Below, piece by piece: positions 12,629-22,790 of a stretch of 64,000 nt of DNA. The position numbers and the translations under genes are program-made. The stretch is from Scilla litardierei. Its lineage: Eukaryota > Streptophyta > Magnoliopsida > Asparagales > Asparagaceae. A model generated the notes under the pieces. That model was not told the DNA's origin. It saw only the letters and a program-made list of their open reading frames with translations, and made no database searches. Within the stretch, counting starts at the first letter, position 1; each line of letters starts with the position of its first letter. The stretch is taken from assembly GCA_030789695.1 (NCBI GenBank), contig CM061139.1, positions 4,355,878-4,419,877 on the forward strand, given 5' to 3'.

Positions 12629-12732
12629 GGAATGTTTACTTTACTATTGATGAGGTTCAACAAGCTTCCAAAGAGCATAACATGGAAGATGTTCTTCTTG
12701 AGGATATTATCAAGGAATTTGACCAAGATAAT
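12629..12732 (+). pseudogene. Captured EF-hand exon of a calcium-dependent protein kinase
   Basis: The frame encodes FTIDEVQQASKEHNMEDVL and then LLEDIIKEFDQDN, ending exactly at a GTAAGT splice donor (12733). In plant CDPKs this corresponds to the helix before and the start of a calcium-binding loop in the C-terminal calmodulin-like domain (a D-x-D-N-D-G loop), and an intron commonly follows the DQDN residues. Only this exon piece is present: no kinase domain, and the rest of the loop is missing. It is therefore a non-functional passenger in the Helitron. Confidence 0.7.
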
Positions 12733-13004
12733 GTAAGTATAAATAAATGTAACAGTATACTCAGTTAAAAGTAGTTCTTAATTTGTTGCAATTTAGCATG
12801 CAGATGTCTAAAGTTTGCATATCTCATGTTGGAATGCATGAATGGCAGATTGTGCATGTATAGGATGTTTGCATATCTCATGTTGCATATCTCCTGAAGT
12901 GAGTGCTTTCTTTGGGATTTCAGTGTTCTTTTCGAAAATTACGTATTTTTGTTGAACAATAGGATTTGATCGGTTGTGAGTTGTGTAATTTGTGGTGTTG
13001 TAGG

Positions 13005-13137
13005 AGAATTTGCAACAGTCGTTGATTGATGAGAAGGCGAGGGACCAGTTTGTTATTAATGCCAATGCATTTACTGAATATTTTCCATGGCAAGATCAAA
13101 TCCCAACTCCCATGGAGCATCGGCTATAAAATTTGCC
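13005..13137 (+). pseudogene. Exon-like fragment, unidentified
   Basis: Starts after a TTGTAG acceptor and encodes ENLQQSLIDEKARDQFVIN, open to a stop at about 13129. Codon-like composition and the acceptor suggest captured coding sequence, but I do not recognise the family. Confidence 0.35.
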
Positions 13138-13920
13138 GCCAGATCTATTTATTTGAAGGATATGGCCAAGAGGGTTGTGGACTTCGAAAATAATTCACAT
13201 GTTTGAGTTTCTCCACTTCGCTAGCCTGCACTACATAGTCCTCTTCAATTTCCAGGGCCATGCCATTTTCAGTTTTTAACATCATCACTATCTTGATCTT
13301 AATTACATGGTTTAGTTGTAAAATTAGGAAGGGGCTGAAATTTATTTGAGAATTTAGTTTTCAATCACACAACTCTATTTCATATGTATGGTACAATTTG
13401 AACTACTTAGATCTCAAATCAATAGGCATGATGTTAGTAAGCAATTTGGCTGAGACCTTATGTTTTTTTATCAGAATATTTTTAACATACTCCCACTTCG
13501 GTTTACCTTTCGTTACATAAAATATGGCATCTTAAAGAACCGTAGATGAAATCTGTCCAGCAAATACAAAATAAGTTTGCAAAATTTTATTAGCCTCAAT
13601 CGAAATGATGCACTTATGTTCACCTTTTGCATGTGCTCTGAAATAAGGTCGTACTTCTTCTGCATGTTGGGCAACCCGGATGGTTGAACCTATATAATAA
13701 TCCATATCTAATCAAATTTGGTGTAAATATTTAGAGAAAAGGCGCATAATGCAGATTGAATGATGCAAATACTAAGAAAAGAACATAATAAAAAAGATAT
13801 AGCATGCGTATCAGTGAGTTAACCAATAAATTTCCTTTATTTTTTAATTTTATTCGGTGTAGGCAACAATTACAGATGCAAAAAGATGCAAAAATATGAT
13901 TTTTCCACTTAATTAGTCAG

Positions 13921-14174
13921 AAGCGGTTGAAAGAATCTGGTTTGCATATGTTATGTATTGTGTGACAAAACTCGGCAAGTCAAATCAAGAAGGAAGCCAG
14001 ATCAAACTGTTTCAGATTTTGAGATCAGCCAGACTTACGCAAGTCTTTATGAATGCTCTACAGAAAGTAAAAAAACTGGTGTTTTGTATTAAATATGATT
14101 GTTCTGATGTTTTTTTATGGAGTGTTGTGGATTTCTTCAAAGAGATGTCGAAATATGCCACAGTTTATGCTTAA
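13921..14174 (+). pseudogene. Captured fragment of a retinoblastoma-related (RBR) gene
   Basis: After an AG acceptor (TTAGTCAG, ending 13920) the sequence encodes VERIWFAYVMYCVTKLGK and LGKSNQEGSQIKLFQILR. A further stretch at 14124-14160 encodes VVDFFKEMSKYA. Plant RBR proteins carry the same ordered motifs in their amino-terminal region (W-F-A-x-V-x-Y-C-V-x-K-L-G-K ... CQILR ... VDFFKE). The stretch between the two coding parts (about 14035-14123) would be an intron remnant. The fragment has no start, cannot make an RBR protein and ends at a stop (14172-14174). RBR proteins repress E2F-driven cell-cycle genes; no function is implied for this piece. Confidence 0.7.
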
Positions 14175-14689
14175 AGTTGTCTGAAGTCTCAGTGGCATGT
14201 ACAATGCTGATTGAGAGAAGAGACTACAGGTTGGCTTCCTAAATTGGTATACCTCATACTGACTTTTATGCTTTGCTTTTAAGCAATTAATGACCTTGGG
14301 TTCTTTATTTTCACGAGCAGTTGACAGAGTTATATGCGAGTGTGATTTAGTTAAATCAAGTTAGCAGGTGAAGCTTTGCTACCAAATTCCTCGGCTACTC
14401 TATGCTTTTAGATAGGTCAGTTATATTCTTCGTATTTCATCATCGTTAAATTGATAAAATAAAATTTAATCACAACACAGTTTGTGATGTATTGTTAGCA
14501 CGGCCAGTTTCAACTTCTGCCTCATGTTAAATGGTAAAATTTTCATCCATGAAACATTTAAATTAATTCATATGACTACATTTATTATGAGCTTATCAAG
14601 TGGTTGTAGTTTTACCAATTATGTTTTCTTGCAAGGAATTACTTGAAAAAATTTTGTGATGCAATGACATCATACTGTTCAGTAAATTG

Positions 14690-14852
14690 AGCCTCTCATT
14701 TGATGGGGGGAATTGGAATCCTCTAAGGCAAAGGTTGGATAGCTATTACTATACTGTGGAGCAACATGTTTTGGACCAAAGTGAAACCAGTGATATAATG
14801 TGCAATGGGTTACCAAGTGTTTCTCTTCTCCATAACAACTATGCTACAATAG
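14690..14852 (+). pseudogene. Exon-like fragment, unidentified
   Basis: Encodes SLSFDGGNWNPLRQRLDSYY followed by a further open stretch containing MCNGLPSVSLLHNNYATI, then a GTAAAA donor-like site at about 14853. Amino-acid usage is gene-like and the ends look like splice sites. I cannot name the gene. Confidence 0.4.
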
Positions 14853-15656
14853 GTAAAAACCTGTGTGTTTTGTTCCTAAGAATATGATATATGATTTGCT
14901 ATGGTTGTTGATGGTCCTTTTTTGTTTATATAATTTACTTTGATATTTGGTAATGATGTGCTTGGTTGCATAGAATTAGATTGGAATAGTAAAGCAACCA
15001 AGAAGAGAATCTGAGAAAGCGAGTTCAATTTTTTTGCTCTGATTATGCAACCTTCAAATGGGGAGTACTTTTAATTTCACCGAACTATTATGTTATGGCT
15101 AAATTTCTCTCTTTCCCTTCACTTTCTTTTGTATAACAGAACAATGGAAGTTAAGTCCCTAATTGCATCATTATCTTTAAACCACACATGACATAAGTCA
15201 AGAATCGCGGTTTATTTGTAGTATACATGATATTTTTTTGTAACAGTACATATAGAGGAAGTTTTCATTATTAGTGTTTTCGTTTTAATCATGCTACAAA
15301 GAGGTTTTGTACTGAATTGGATAAGGCATGCAATAAGGTATGACTAATGTTTCTAAAAAAACTTTCCACCTAATTGAATTATGTATTTCTTTCTTTGATG
15401 GTATCGAGAACCGTAATTTATTTCAAAATTCTACACTTCATGTGTCAAGTAACTATTGACTTTTCTTGAATCGAAAGTTGATTAAATCCAACCAACAAGT
15501 TGGTTCTCTTGGACTTTGTGCGATTGAAGCATGGTTTGGTGTATACTGTTGGTCAAATATGCAAAGCCTCCTCATAAGTTGCTATATAATTCATACTAAT
15601 TTTATCTCCTTTTTTTTATTTGTAATAAGATACAGATCGATCGCTAATCACGAACC

Positions 15657-15868
15657 ATGGATTCCGGTAAGCAACTGCATCTGTCTCTAATCTCTTCGGG
15701 ATTCAAGGGATCAATCGCTTCTCGATATTACTTTCCGAATGTAACTTTTTTGTCCTTTTTCTCGATGGTTTTCAGATGTGGACATGTAGGATTTTTGATT
15801 CGAGGACTCAGAAGAGGAGCCTGAAGAACAAGATGTTGATATTGAGAACCAATATTACAACTCTAAAG
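15657..15868 (+). pseudogene. CSN2: Captured 5' end of COP9 signalosome subunit 2 (CSN2), copy 1
   Basis: A ten-base first coding exon (ATGGATTCCG, 15657-15666) is followed by a GTAAGC donor, an intron-like stretch, a TTTTCAG acceptor (ending 15775) and a second exon (15776-15868) encoding SEEEPEEQDVDIENQYYNSK before GTAAAA. This matches the start of plant CSN2 (FUS12), an acidic leader followed by PEEQDVDIENQYYNSK. Two stop codons (TAG at about 15786, TGA at about 15795) disrupt exon 2. The remaining CSN2 exons, including the PCI domain, are absent. CSN2 is a subunit of the cullin-deneddylating COP9 complex; this copy is a passenger. Confidence 0.8.
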
Positions 15869-16078
15869 GTAAAATTTTTTGTCATTGCAAAGTTAATTGG
15901 GTTGTGATATGAGTAAATCACATTCAATTTATTCTATGAGATGTATTTGGTGGTTGAATTGAATCTTGATTAGAAATTTCTATTTGATAGAATGTGCAAT
16001 ATAATTCATGCTAATTTTATCTCCTGATTTTTATTTGTAATAGGATACAGACCGATCACTATTCACTAATCATTAACC

Positions 16079-16291
16079 ATGGGTTCCGGTGAGCAACAAC
16101 ATCTATCTCTAATCTCTTCTGGATTTTGGGGATCAATCGCTTCTCGAGATTACTTTCCGAATGTAACTTTTTAGTCTTTTTTTCTTAGTGGGTTCAAATG
16201 CGAACATGGAGGATTATGGATTCGAGTATTTACGAGAGGAGTTTGAAGAATAAGATGTTGATATTGAGAACCAATATTAGAACTCTAATTG
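16079..16291 (+). pseudogene. CSN2: Captured 5' end of CSN2, copy 2
   Basis: Second, tandem copy about 420 bp downstream. The first exon ATGGGTTCCG (16079-16088) precedes GTGAGC. The second exon (about 16198-16291) encodes ANMEDYGFEY and later DVDIENQY. The acceptor AG has become AA, and two in-frame stops follow (near 16251 and 16278). Upstream UTR-like sequence (TTATTTGTAATA.GATACAGA) is duplicated with it. Copy 2 keeps the MEDYGFEY word that is damaged in copy 1, so the two decayed independently after duplication. Confidence 0.78.
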
Positions 16292-16439
16292 TAAAAATTT
16301 TGGTCCTTGAAAAGGTTATTGGGTTGTGATATGAGTAAATCATATTCAATTCTATTCTACGAGATGTATTGGGTGGTTGAATTTGTTCTTGACTGGAAAT
16401 TTGTATTTGAGAGAATGTGATATATGATTCATACTAATT

Positions 16440-17182
16440 TTATATCATGTTCTTTATTTGCAGTGTAATACAGTCAATAATATGCTCTTAAATTCAGTTA
16501 TCAAGGTCCATGATAGTTTTCCTTTTTTTTTCTTTATTTGAAAATATTTAGCCATTTGAGCGGAGTTTTGATTTCTTTAAGTGTCCAATAATATCATTAG
16601 ATAAAAGTGGTTTAGCAATGAATGGAAGTATTTAGTTTTGTAAATGGAGCACTCACTTAATAAGTTAGTTGTTTTAGGTACCATAATCCTGTTAGTTGTT
16701 TTAGGTACCATAATCCATATGGAGTCTTAATGAACAATAATTTTAGGAGTAGTCTATATGTGAATTCTTCATACGTTACTAAGTTTTCAAACTTGGATTT
16801 GGGTTCTGTAAATTTCTCTCTCCCTAACATTTTGAGGAGAACTAAATATGACGTGAATTAAATTTTGGGGAAAACTGAATAATTTTTATGGGTAACTAAA
16901 TAACAATTATTGAACTTTAATTGTTGACGTTGGTTTAAAATTAAGAGCTTCAAGATTTTGAAGGACGGATATATTAAACGAACAGTGCCCTTAGGGCATG
17001 GATTAAATCTGGAGGGAACTACTTTTTGGGAAAAATTTTGGGGGAACTAAATTCTCGGGGAGAACTAAATTTTGGACGAACTAAAATTGTTGGAAAAATT
17101 AAATAACAATTATTGTGCTTTAATTATTATTGTTCGTTTAAAATTAGGGATCCAAGATCTTATGGGGAGAAACATTTTAAAT
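16440..17182. other. Helitron 3' region with a degenerate internal terminus
   Basis: AT-rich with repeated words such as GAACTAAATTTTGG and TAACAATTATT. CGAACAGTGCCCTTAGGGCATGG (16979-17001) resembles the hairpin at the true 3' end, suggesting an older, decayed Helitron terminus. Confidence 0.5.
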
Positions 17183-17214
17183 GAACCGTGCCCTTAGGAC
17201 ACAGGTTATGACTA
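17183..17214 (+). other. Second Helitron-like 3' terminus
   Basis: GAACCGTGCCCTTAGGACAC followed by AGGTTATGACTA mirrors the terminal GAACCGTGCCCGTGGGCACG and GGTTATGACTAG at 18051-18082, with an imperfect stem. It is followed at once by a TC-type 5' end. Confidence 0.6.
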
Positions 17215-17639
17215 TCTATTATACATTTGACATCCTTTTTTGAATTCTATGGCTGACTAAGACAAGCTGACTAGGCTAAACATGTTGATAGAAAGATGGT
17301 TGAGATTTAATCTTAGGAAATCATCGGTTGAGATGAGAGTTTGTGAAAATTTTGGGAGGAAAAACTTTTGTATTTTGGGGGAAACTTTTTGGAGAAAAAA
17401 TATCCATTCATTTATGTGATTTAATTTGGTAATGAAATTCGAGATCTTTGAATTTAAGAGGTCTTGGAAGTTGAACAGCCAGGCATTTGTGTGATTTAAT
17501 TTACAATATTTATAACAATAATAAGGAAAGAAACAAATCATCCTTATCTATCCGGGCATTTGACTTCATCGAGAATAAAAGAAACAAAATGGATAACAGA
17601 ACGTCGTTATTAATACACTCACACCAGGCCCCGCATAAA

Positions 17640-17985
17640 GTCATTATTAGGGCGCCCGCGCACCGATTTTTTTACGCTAATTTGTTGTCCTACGACGAAA
17701 GTGCCCGTGCCGAATTTGTTGTTCTATGCTAATTTGTTGTTTCATGCCGAATTTGTTGTTTCTCGCCGACTTTGTTGTTCTGCATGCTAAATTTATTGTT
17801 CCACTTCGAAGGCACCCGCGCTGAATTTGTTGTTCTACGCGAATTTGTTGTTTCGCGCCAAAGGCGCCCGCGCCGATTTTTTTACTCTAATTTGTTGTTC
17901 CGCGCCGAAGGCGCCCGCACCGAATTTGTTATTCTGGTCGAAGGTGCACGTGCGTCTAAATATTTTTACGCTAATTTGTTATTCT
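17640..17985. repeat. GC-rich minisatellite near the Helitron 3' end
   Basis: Imperfect tandem repeats of about 30-60 bp built from GCGCCGAAGGCGCCCGCGCCGA-like and AATTTGTTGTTCTACGC-like words. The GGCGCC words are palindromic. Open frames here are repeat translations only. Confidence 0.75.
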
Positions 17986-18053
17986 TTTAAATTTTGGCTG
18001 TGGAAATAATTTTTTGGGGAACAAAGATTTCGCGGGAGAAAATCGGAAGTGAA

Positions 18054-18071
18054 CCGTGCCCGTGGGCACGG
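18054..18071 (+). other. Helitron 3' terminal hairpin
   Basis: Perfect 8-bp stem CCGTGCCC/GGGCACGG with a GT loop, 11 nt before the terminal CTAG. In Helitrons this hairpin marks the end of rolling-circle transposition. Confidence 0.85.
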
Positions 18072-18082
18072 GTTATGACTAG

Positions 18083-19829
18083 TACCTCTATATAAAGCCC
18101 CGTATCAAAGATAGAAAGGCCAAGGGGGATACACAAATTATTGCGGCCAATACACGAACGAAACCCCTAGCTATCATCTTCTAAGCCGCAACAAACTTCT
18201 CAAAGCCAAAATCCCTTCCCCAAGCCGTAAACTTTGACTCCAAATTCATCAAGGCCACAAGCTCTCCCTCGTACAAAACTCCTAGCGGCAAGATCACAAG
18301 CTTTTGCAAGCCGCAAGGATCTCATCTCTTTCAAACACCCATCAAAGAGAATATCCTTGTCGTCGAGGAGCTGCTACATCTTCATCATCCTCAAGGCATC
18401 TATGACGCACAGAGTTGCTGCTACATCTTCATCTTCTCGCCTTGTAGTTGCCATGAGTCCGCATCCTCAAGGCCTGATGTACCACGAAGCCATCTTCACC
18501 GCCGGAGAAGCCGCTGTGGAAGCCGGCGAAGTCAAAGATCATCCTCACCCTCACGAAGTCGACACCGAAGAGAGATATCGGAGTGAAGCCACCAGTGTCG
18601 TCATTGAAGCCTTTCCCTTGAGCCCTCACCGCCAAAGAAGTGCTGTCGAAGCAATCGCCGTAGAGTGCTGTTGTCGATGCTCGAAAGACTGCCCCCTGCC
18701 ATAGAGAGACATGCCCTAACTCGAGTCAGAGACTGCCGTGAGGATGAAGCATTGTCGTTGCCGCTCTCTTGATCTCACTAGAGAGCTGTACGCTATCGAG
18801 GCGTTGTCCTGCCAAGGAAGCACCGTCGATGTGGACCACTGGAGAAGTTGAAACCCACGCCAAAGCTCGATGTCGAGTTGCCAACGTCAAGCATCTTCTC
18901 ATCATCGTCGGAGAAGCTCACCGCCTTGCCGCTCTCGTCGTCTGAGTTATGTCGCCACTGCAGCAAGACATCGAAGTCAGAGACCATCGTCGACTCCTTT
19001 CCGTCGAAGTACTAGCTGCCGAAGAAGAAGTCTCCGTCGTCGTCCTCGAAGAAGTCACTGTCGAAGAGATCTTGCACTGCATGCCCTAACTCTGATCGGA
19101 GAGAATGAGAGACGAGTGAACGACACGCTGACATGGACGGGACTTCGAGCAGTCGAAGAAAACTAAAGGGAGCTGACGTGGAAAAAGGATTTAAGGGAGT
19201 TGCCTTGCGCACAGACCGCTTATAAATAGGTTTGAACTGGGGATTGCTTTACACACAGATTGTTTTGTGGACTCAATTTCAAAGGGCCACAACTTTAGAT
19301 CCATGAGTCTGATTGATCCACCGTTTGCACCAGACTGAAGCTGACGCCATACTGAACGACAGAGATGACACACCATCACAATCTGAGTATTTCTAAACTC
19401 TTTACTTTATCATTGTATTTGTGATTGTGTGTAAATCTCTGTAGAAAAAACTTTACCAATATTTGTGTTATTTGGGACTTGTCTGGTTGGGGCTAGACAA
19501 GAGGGTCTTGACGTGTTGGTGCAGTCAAGATACGCATTTACTAGGTTGATAGAGTTCTGTACTTTGTTAAGTGTGGTATAGTCTAGGTGGGGAGTTGGAG
19601 CTAGGACCCCATTGTAGGTGTACATAAGGAACTTATTAATTCTAGTATTTGCTTGGGGCTGGACGTAGGCCGTTGGTGCGACCGAACCAGGGTAAATCTG
19701 TGCGTATTCTGTGATTGTCTCTTATTTACTCTGCTTGTGCTTTTAACTGCGTGTGTTTTCTTGTGGGTTGCACGAGAATTTTTTAGTAGCCTATTCACCC
19801 CCACTCTAGGCTAGGATCCAGATCCAACA
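18083..19829 (+). repeat. E3 5' LTR, right part
   Basis: Resumes after the Helitron and aligns with 35796-37403, ending CCAACA. Relative to the 3' LTR it has extra segments (about 18630-18685 and 18895-19010) and many substitutions, so the element is much older than the Sirevirus inside it. TATA-like TATAAATAGG lies at 19221-19230 and a conserved CGAACCAGGG block near 19680. Confidence 0.88.
19221..19230 (+). promoter_or_regulatory. TATA box of E3 LTR
   Basis: TATAAATAGG is conserved in the 3' LTR at 36794-36803. It is the likely core promoter of the element, with transcription starting some 30 bp downstream. Confidence 0.65.
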
Positions 19830-19831
19830 AG

Positions 19832-19842
19832 TGGTATCAGAG
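19832..19842 (+). promoter_or_regulatory. Primer-binding site of E3
   Basis: TGGTATCAGAG, complementary to initiator tRNA-Met, two bases after the LTR end at 19829. Confidence 0.9.
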
Positions 19843-19872
19843 AAGGTTTTAGGATCTAGCCTAGGATTGACC

Positions 19873-21755
19873 ATGAATCTCATTGATAGTGCTTTTGCTG
19901 AGGGTCAGTCCATATCTCGTCCCCCTAGATTTAATGGAGTAGATTATGCTTATTGAAAGAATCAAATGAGAATCTACTTAATTTCTATTAACTATAAAGC
20001 TTGACAAATTGTTGAAAAAGGATATAAACCACCTGTCATTAAAATTGAAAATGTTGAGATGCTTAAAACTGATGATAAATGGGATGATAATGATTGGAGG
20101 CTTTATTCTCTTAATGCTAAAGGTATGAATACTCTCATTTGTTCATTAGATAAATCTGAATTCAATCGTATCTCACATTATCTAACTTCGCATGAAATAT
20201 GGTATACATTGGAGGTGACGCAAGAGGGAACGTCACAGGTGAAAGAGTCTAGACTTGCACTTCTGAGCACAGAGTACGAGGGATTTCGCATGCTACCATC
20301 AGAGACCATATCAGAGATGTTTTCGAGGTTCACCAACATCGTCTACAAGTCTAGTTCGCTCGGTAAGCCATATTCTAGCCTTGAACAGGTGAGGAAGATA
20401 TTAAGAGCATTGCCATCCTCTTTCAGGCCTAAAGTCACCGCCATCCAAGAAGCGAAAGATTTGTCACAGATGAGGGTGGAGGAATTGATAGGTAATCTAA
20501 TGTCCCACGAGCTTGAATTGCAAAATATTGAAGAAAGAGAGAAACCTGAGGAGAAGAAAAAAGCTTCAAAGCCACTTGCTCTGAAAGCTAGCGAAGATGA
20601 AGATGATGATGAGGAGATGTCGCTAATGGTTAGAAATTTCAGAAAGTTCGTCAGAACTCTTCAAGGAAGATCAGAAATGCATAATAGATCAGAAGGTTCA
20701 TTCGCTCTAACACTTTTAATTACGATAGAAATTCTTCTGAACAAGATTCTGCTAATAGAGTTGAATGCTTCAAATGCATGAAAAAGGGACACTTCGCGAA
20801 GCAATGCAGACAATAAACTGCTCAGGTTGCTAAAGATAAAGAAAAAACCAAGATGCTAACTTGGGACATGGACAACGAAGCTGAGGATGAGAATGAAGAG
20901 GTGGTAGCCCACTCCGCCGTCGTCTGCTTAATGGCAAACAATGATGAGGTAAATTCCTTCACTAAAGCCGAATTGTTAGATGTTTGTAAAGGAAAGCAAA
21001 ATGAGATTAATGAGCTAGAACTCACGTTGAATGATTATAAGGATGCTAGCTTTAAATTTCAAAAAGAAAACTGTGACATTTCTGATGAAGTGGATATTCT
21101 TAAAGAGAAACTGGTTGCATTTAACGCTAAAATTGCGTCACTAGAAAAAGAAAAAGTTAACATGCCTGAAAAAGCTACTTGTCTTACTTGTCCCTACTTA
21201 TTGAATGATATTAGCATGCTTAAGCAAGATTTGACTAAGTTCGAAACTGAAAAAGACTATGTGATTAGAGAGCTTAATGATATATTCTACATGTTGGATA
21301 ATGACTTTAAAAGAAAAATGATTGAGTTTGAAAAGAAGGAAGAGGAAAACAAGAGAGCCTTTATAAGTAAATGTACTTTGCTTGTGGATGAGAATAAATT
21401 ATTAAAATCCAAAGTTTCTAATCTGGAAGTGTCATTAAGAAAATTTTCAATTGGTAAACATTCGTTGGATACCATACTTGAAAATCAATTATATGGCAAT
21501 AATAGAAGAGGACTTGGATTTGGTTTGAAAAACATTGAAAAGCCCAAATTTAAGAAATTCCACAATGTGCCTTCTATTGTGAAAAATATGCATGCAAAGT
21601 GCTTTACTTGTGATAGTGTTGGTCACACATCCTATTATTGTAAGTTTAGGAACACAAACATAAAGTTCAAACAAGTGTGTGTTCCTAAAACTTTAATGGC
21701 TAACACTAGTGGACCTTGTTGGATTCCAAGGTCACACTTAACACATGTCATGTAG
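19873..21755 (+). pseudogene. gag: E3 gag, broken (copia, Sirevirus-like)
   Basis: The start ATG at 19873 gives MNLIDSAFAEGQS. The frame is broken early by two TGA codons (near 19954 and 20005) at positions that encode tryptophan in the family. The main gag region 20059-20780 has a UBN2-like core. A frameshift near 20670 precedes the CCHC knuckle CFKCMKKGHFAKQC (20764-20805), followed by an early TAA. The 20853-21755 part carries an acidic stretch, a long heptad-rich region, a second cluster CFTCDSVGHTSYYC and a terminal GPCWIPRSH. It ends 40 bp before the Sirevirus insertion. Gag would be the only protein of this element, which has no pol. Confidence 0.85.
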
Positions 21756-22220
21756 GTGAGGTGGAGATTTGGCGAGGAGCAATAAATTGAAAGTTGTTGA
21801 ATATTAGACTCCCCGGATTTGGTTTTGGATGATGAGCAAACAATAAATACTTCATGAACTAACAATTTGTGAGCGCAGTATTGGAGATCGTCGCCAATTT
21901 CACGAGAATATTCAAAGCGACATCTCAACACTTCCAAAAGCTCGTATTCAAGCCTAAAGCTTCGTTGAAGATCTTACGACGCTTTGGAAGTAATGAAGAT
22001 TCAATCGAAGCTCTCAAAGACCGTTTATTAAGGTTTTATTTATAGTCTTTTAGTTTCGATTGATAGAATGTTAAGCCTTGAGTATATCTTACGTTTCTAT
22101 CTTCATTACGCTCATTTCGTAGCTCTAGAATTCTTGCACAAGGTCACTCTAACTTCCTCGAAGCGTCGCGCTTCGATTCGGACTTTGTTGTGCATGTTAG
22201 TTGGTACAAGAACAAGTACT

Positions 22221-22734
22221 GACCGACTAGATGGTGATCTAGTCGGTCGGCCACTGTTCTTGGACCGACTAGTTTCAGTCAGTTAATTCTTAGCTCTTTA
22301 CTGTTTACAGTTAGTCGGTCTATGTTGACTCACCGACCGACTAGTTTGTGAACTAGTCGGTCAGTGATGCTTCTTTGACCGACTAGTTGAGACTGACTGT
22401 TCACTCTAAAATTCTCCTAAGCTACTGTTTACCGTTAGTCGGTCTAAGAATGTTTGATGACCGACTAGTTGACAATCTAGTCGGTCAACTTTTGTTCTTG
22501 GACCGACTAAGTCAACTTGCCTTCAGACTATGTTGTTTTGCCTCTTAGTCGGTCTACGTTCATTGGATGACCGACTAGTTGTGAAACTAGTCGGTCAGAC
22601 AGTGTTCTTGGACCGACTAGTTTTCTAGGTCTGAAATTCTGTCTCTTCTCAGATCTGCTCTTAGTCGGTCCATGCTTTGTGACTGACCGACTAGTTGATG
22701 AACTAGTCGGTCAGTGAGTGTTCTTTGACTGACT
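22221..22734. repeat. Palindrome array in the 5' LTR (GACCGACTAG / CTAGTCGGTC)
   Basis: Five units of roughly 105-125 bp. Each has a core GACCGACTAG-(8 nt)-CTAGTCGGTC palindrome flanked by single half-sites in both orientations. Cores are near 22221, 22339, 22459, 22568 and 22683. The position upstream of the TATA box suggests an enhancer-like or protein-binding role, as proposed for palindromes in other Sirevirus LTRs. Confidence 0.88.
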
Positions 22735-22790
22735 AGATCTCACAGATTTCTTTCCGTTGGAGATTGACCTAACTTGTTTTTATGGGACCC

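Larger units (their letters stand above)
6232..18082 (+). mobile_element. Non-autonomous Helitron block, 11.85 kb
   Basis: The 5' end TCTATTCTATAAAACAC follows an A. The 3' end is a perfect 8-bp-stem hairpin (CCGTGCCC-GT-GGGCACGG, 18054-18071), 11 nt, then CTAG (18079-18082) before a T. These are the diagnostic Helitron termini and the A/T target site, and no target duplication is present. The E3 3' LTR holds the empty site at 35795/35796, which fixes both boundaries. No Rep/helicase frame is visible, so mobilisation would need an autonomous Helitron. Inside are satellite-like repeats and intron-bearing fragments of host genes. The tail (17215-18082) may be a separate Helitron joined head to tail. 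Confidence 0.88.
17215..18082 (+). mobile_element. Short Helitron joined head to tail (868 bp)
   Basis: TCTATTATACATTTGACATC followed by CTTTTTTGAATTC at 17215 closely resembles the block's own 5' end at 6232 (TCTATTCTATAAAACAC followed by AACCTTTTTTGAATTT). With the 3' end at 18082 it forms a short non-autonomous Helitron abutting the 3' terminus at 17214. Confidence 0.6.

Noticed and set aside
6232..18082. Autonomous Helitron
   Set aside because: No frame with Rep (rolling-circle nuclease) or helicase motifs could be found on either strand.
18234..19212. Several 60-156 codon frames in the E3 5' LTR
   Set aside because: They fall inside an LTR and are changed by indels relative to the 3' LTR, so they are not conserved as coding.
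22221..22734. CRISPR-like repeat array
   Set aside because: Repeats are palindromic half-sites with irregular spacing in a plant LTR, present in both LTRs; no spacers or associated genes.
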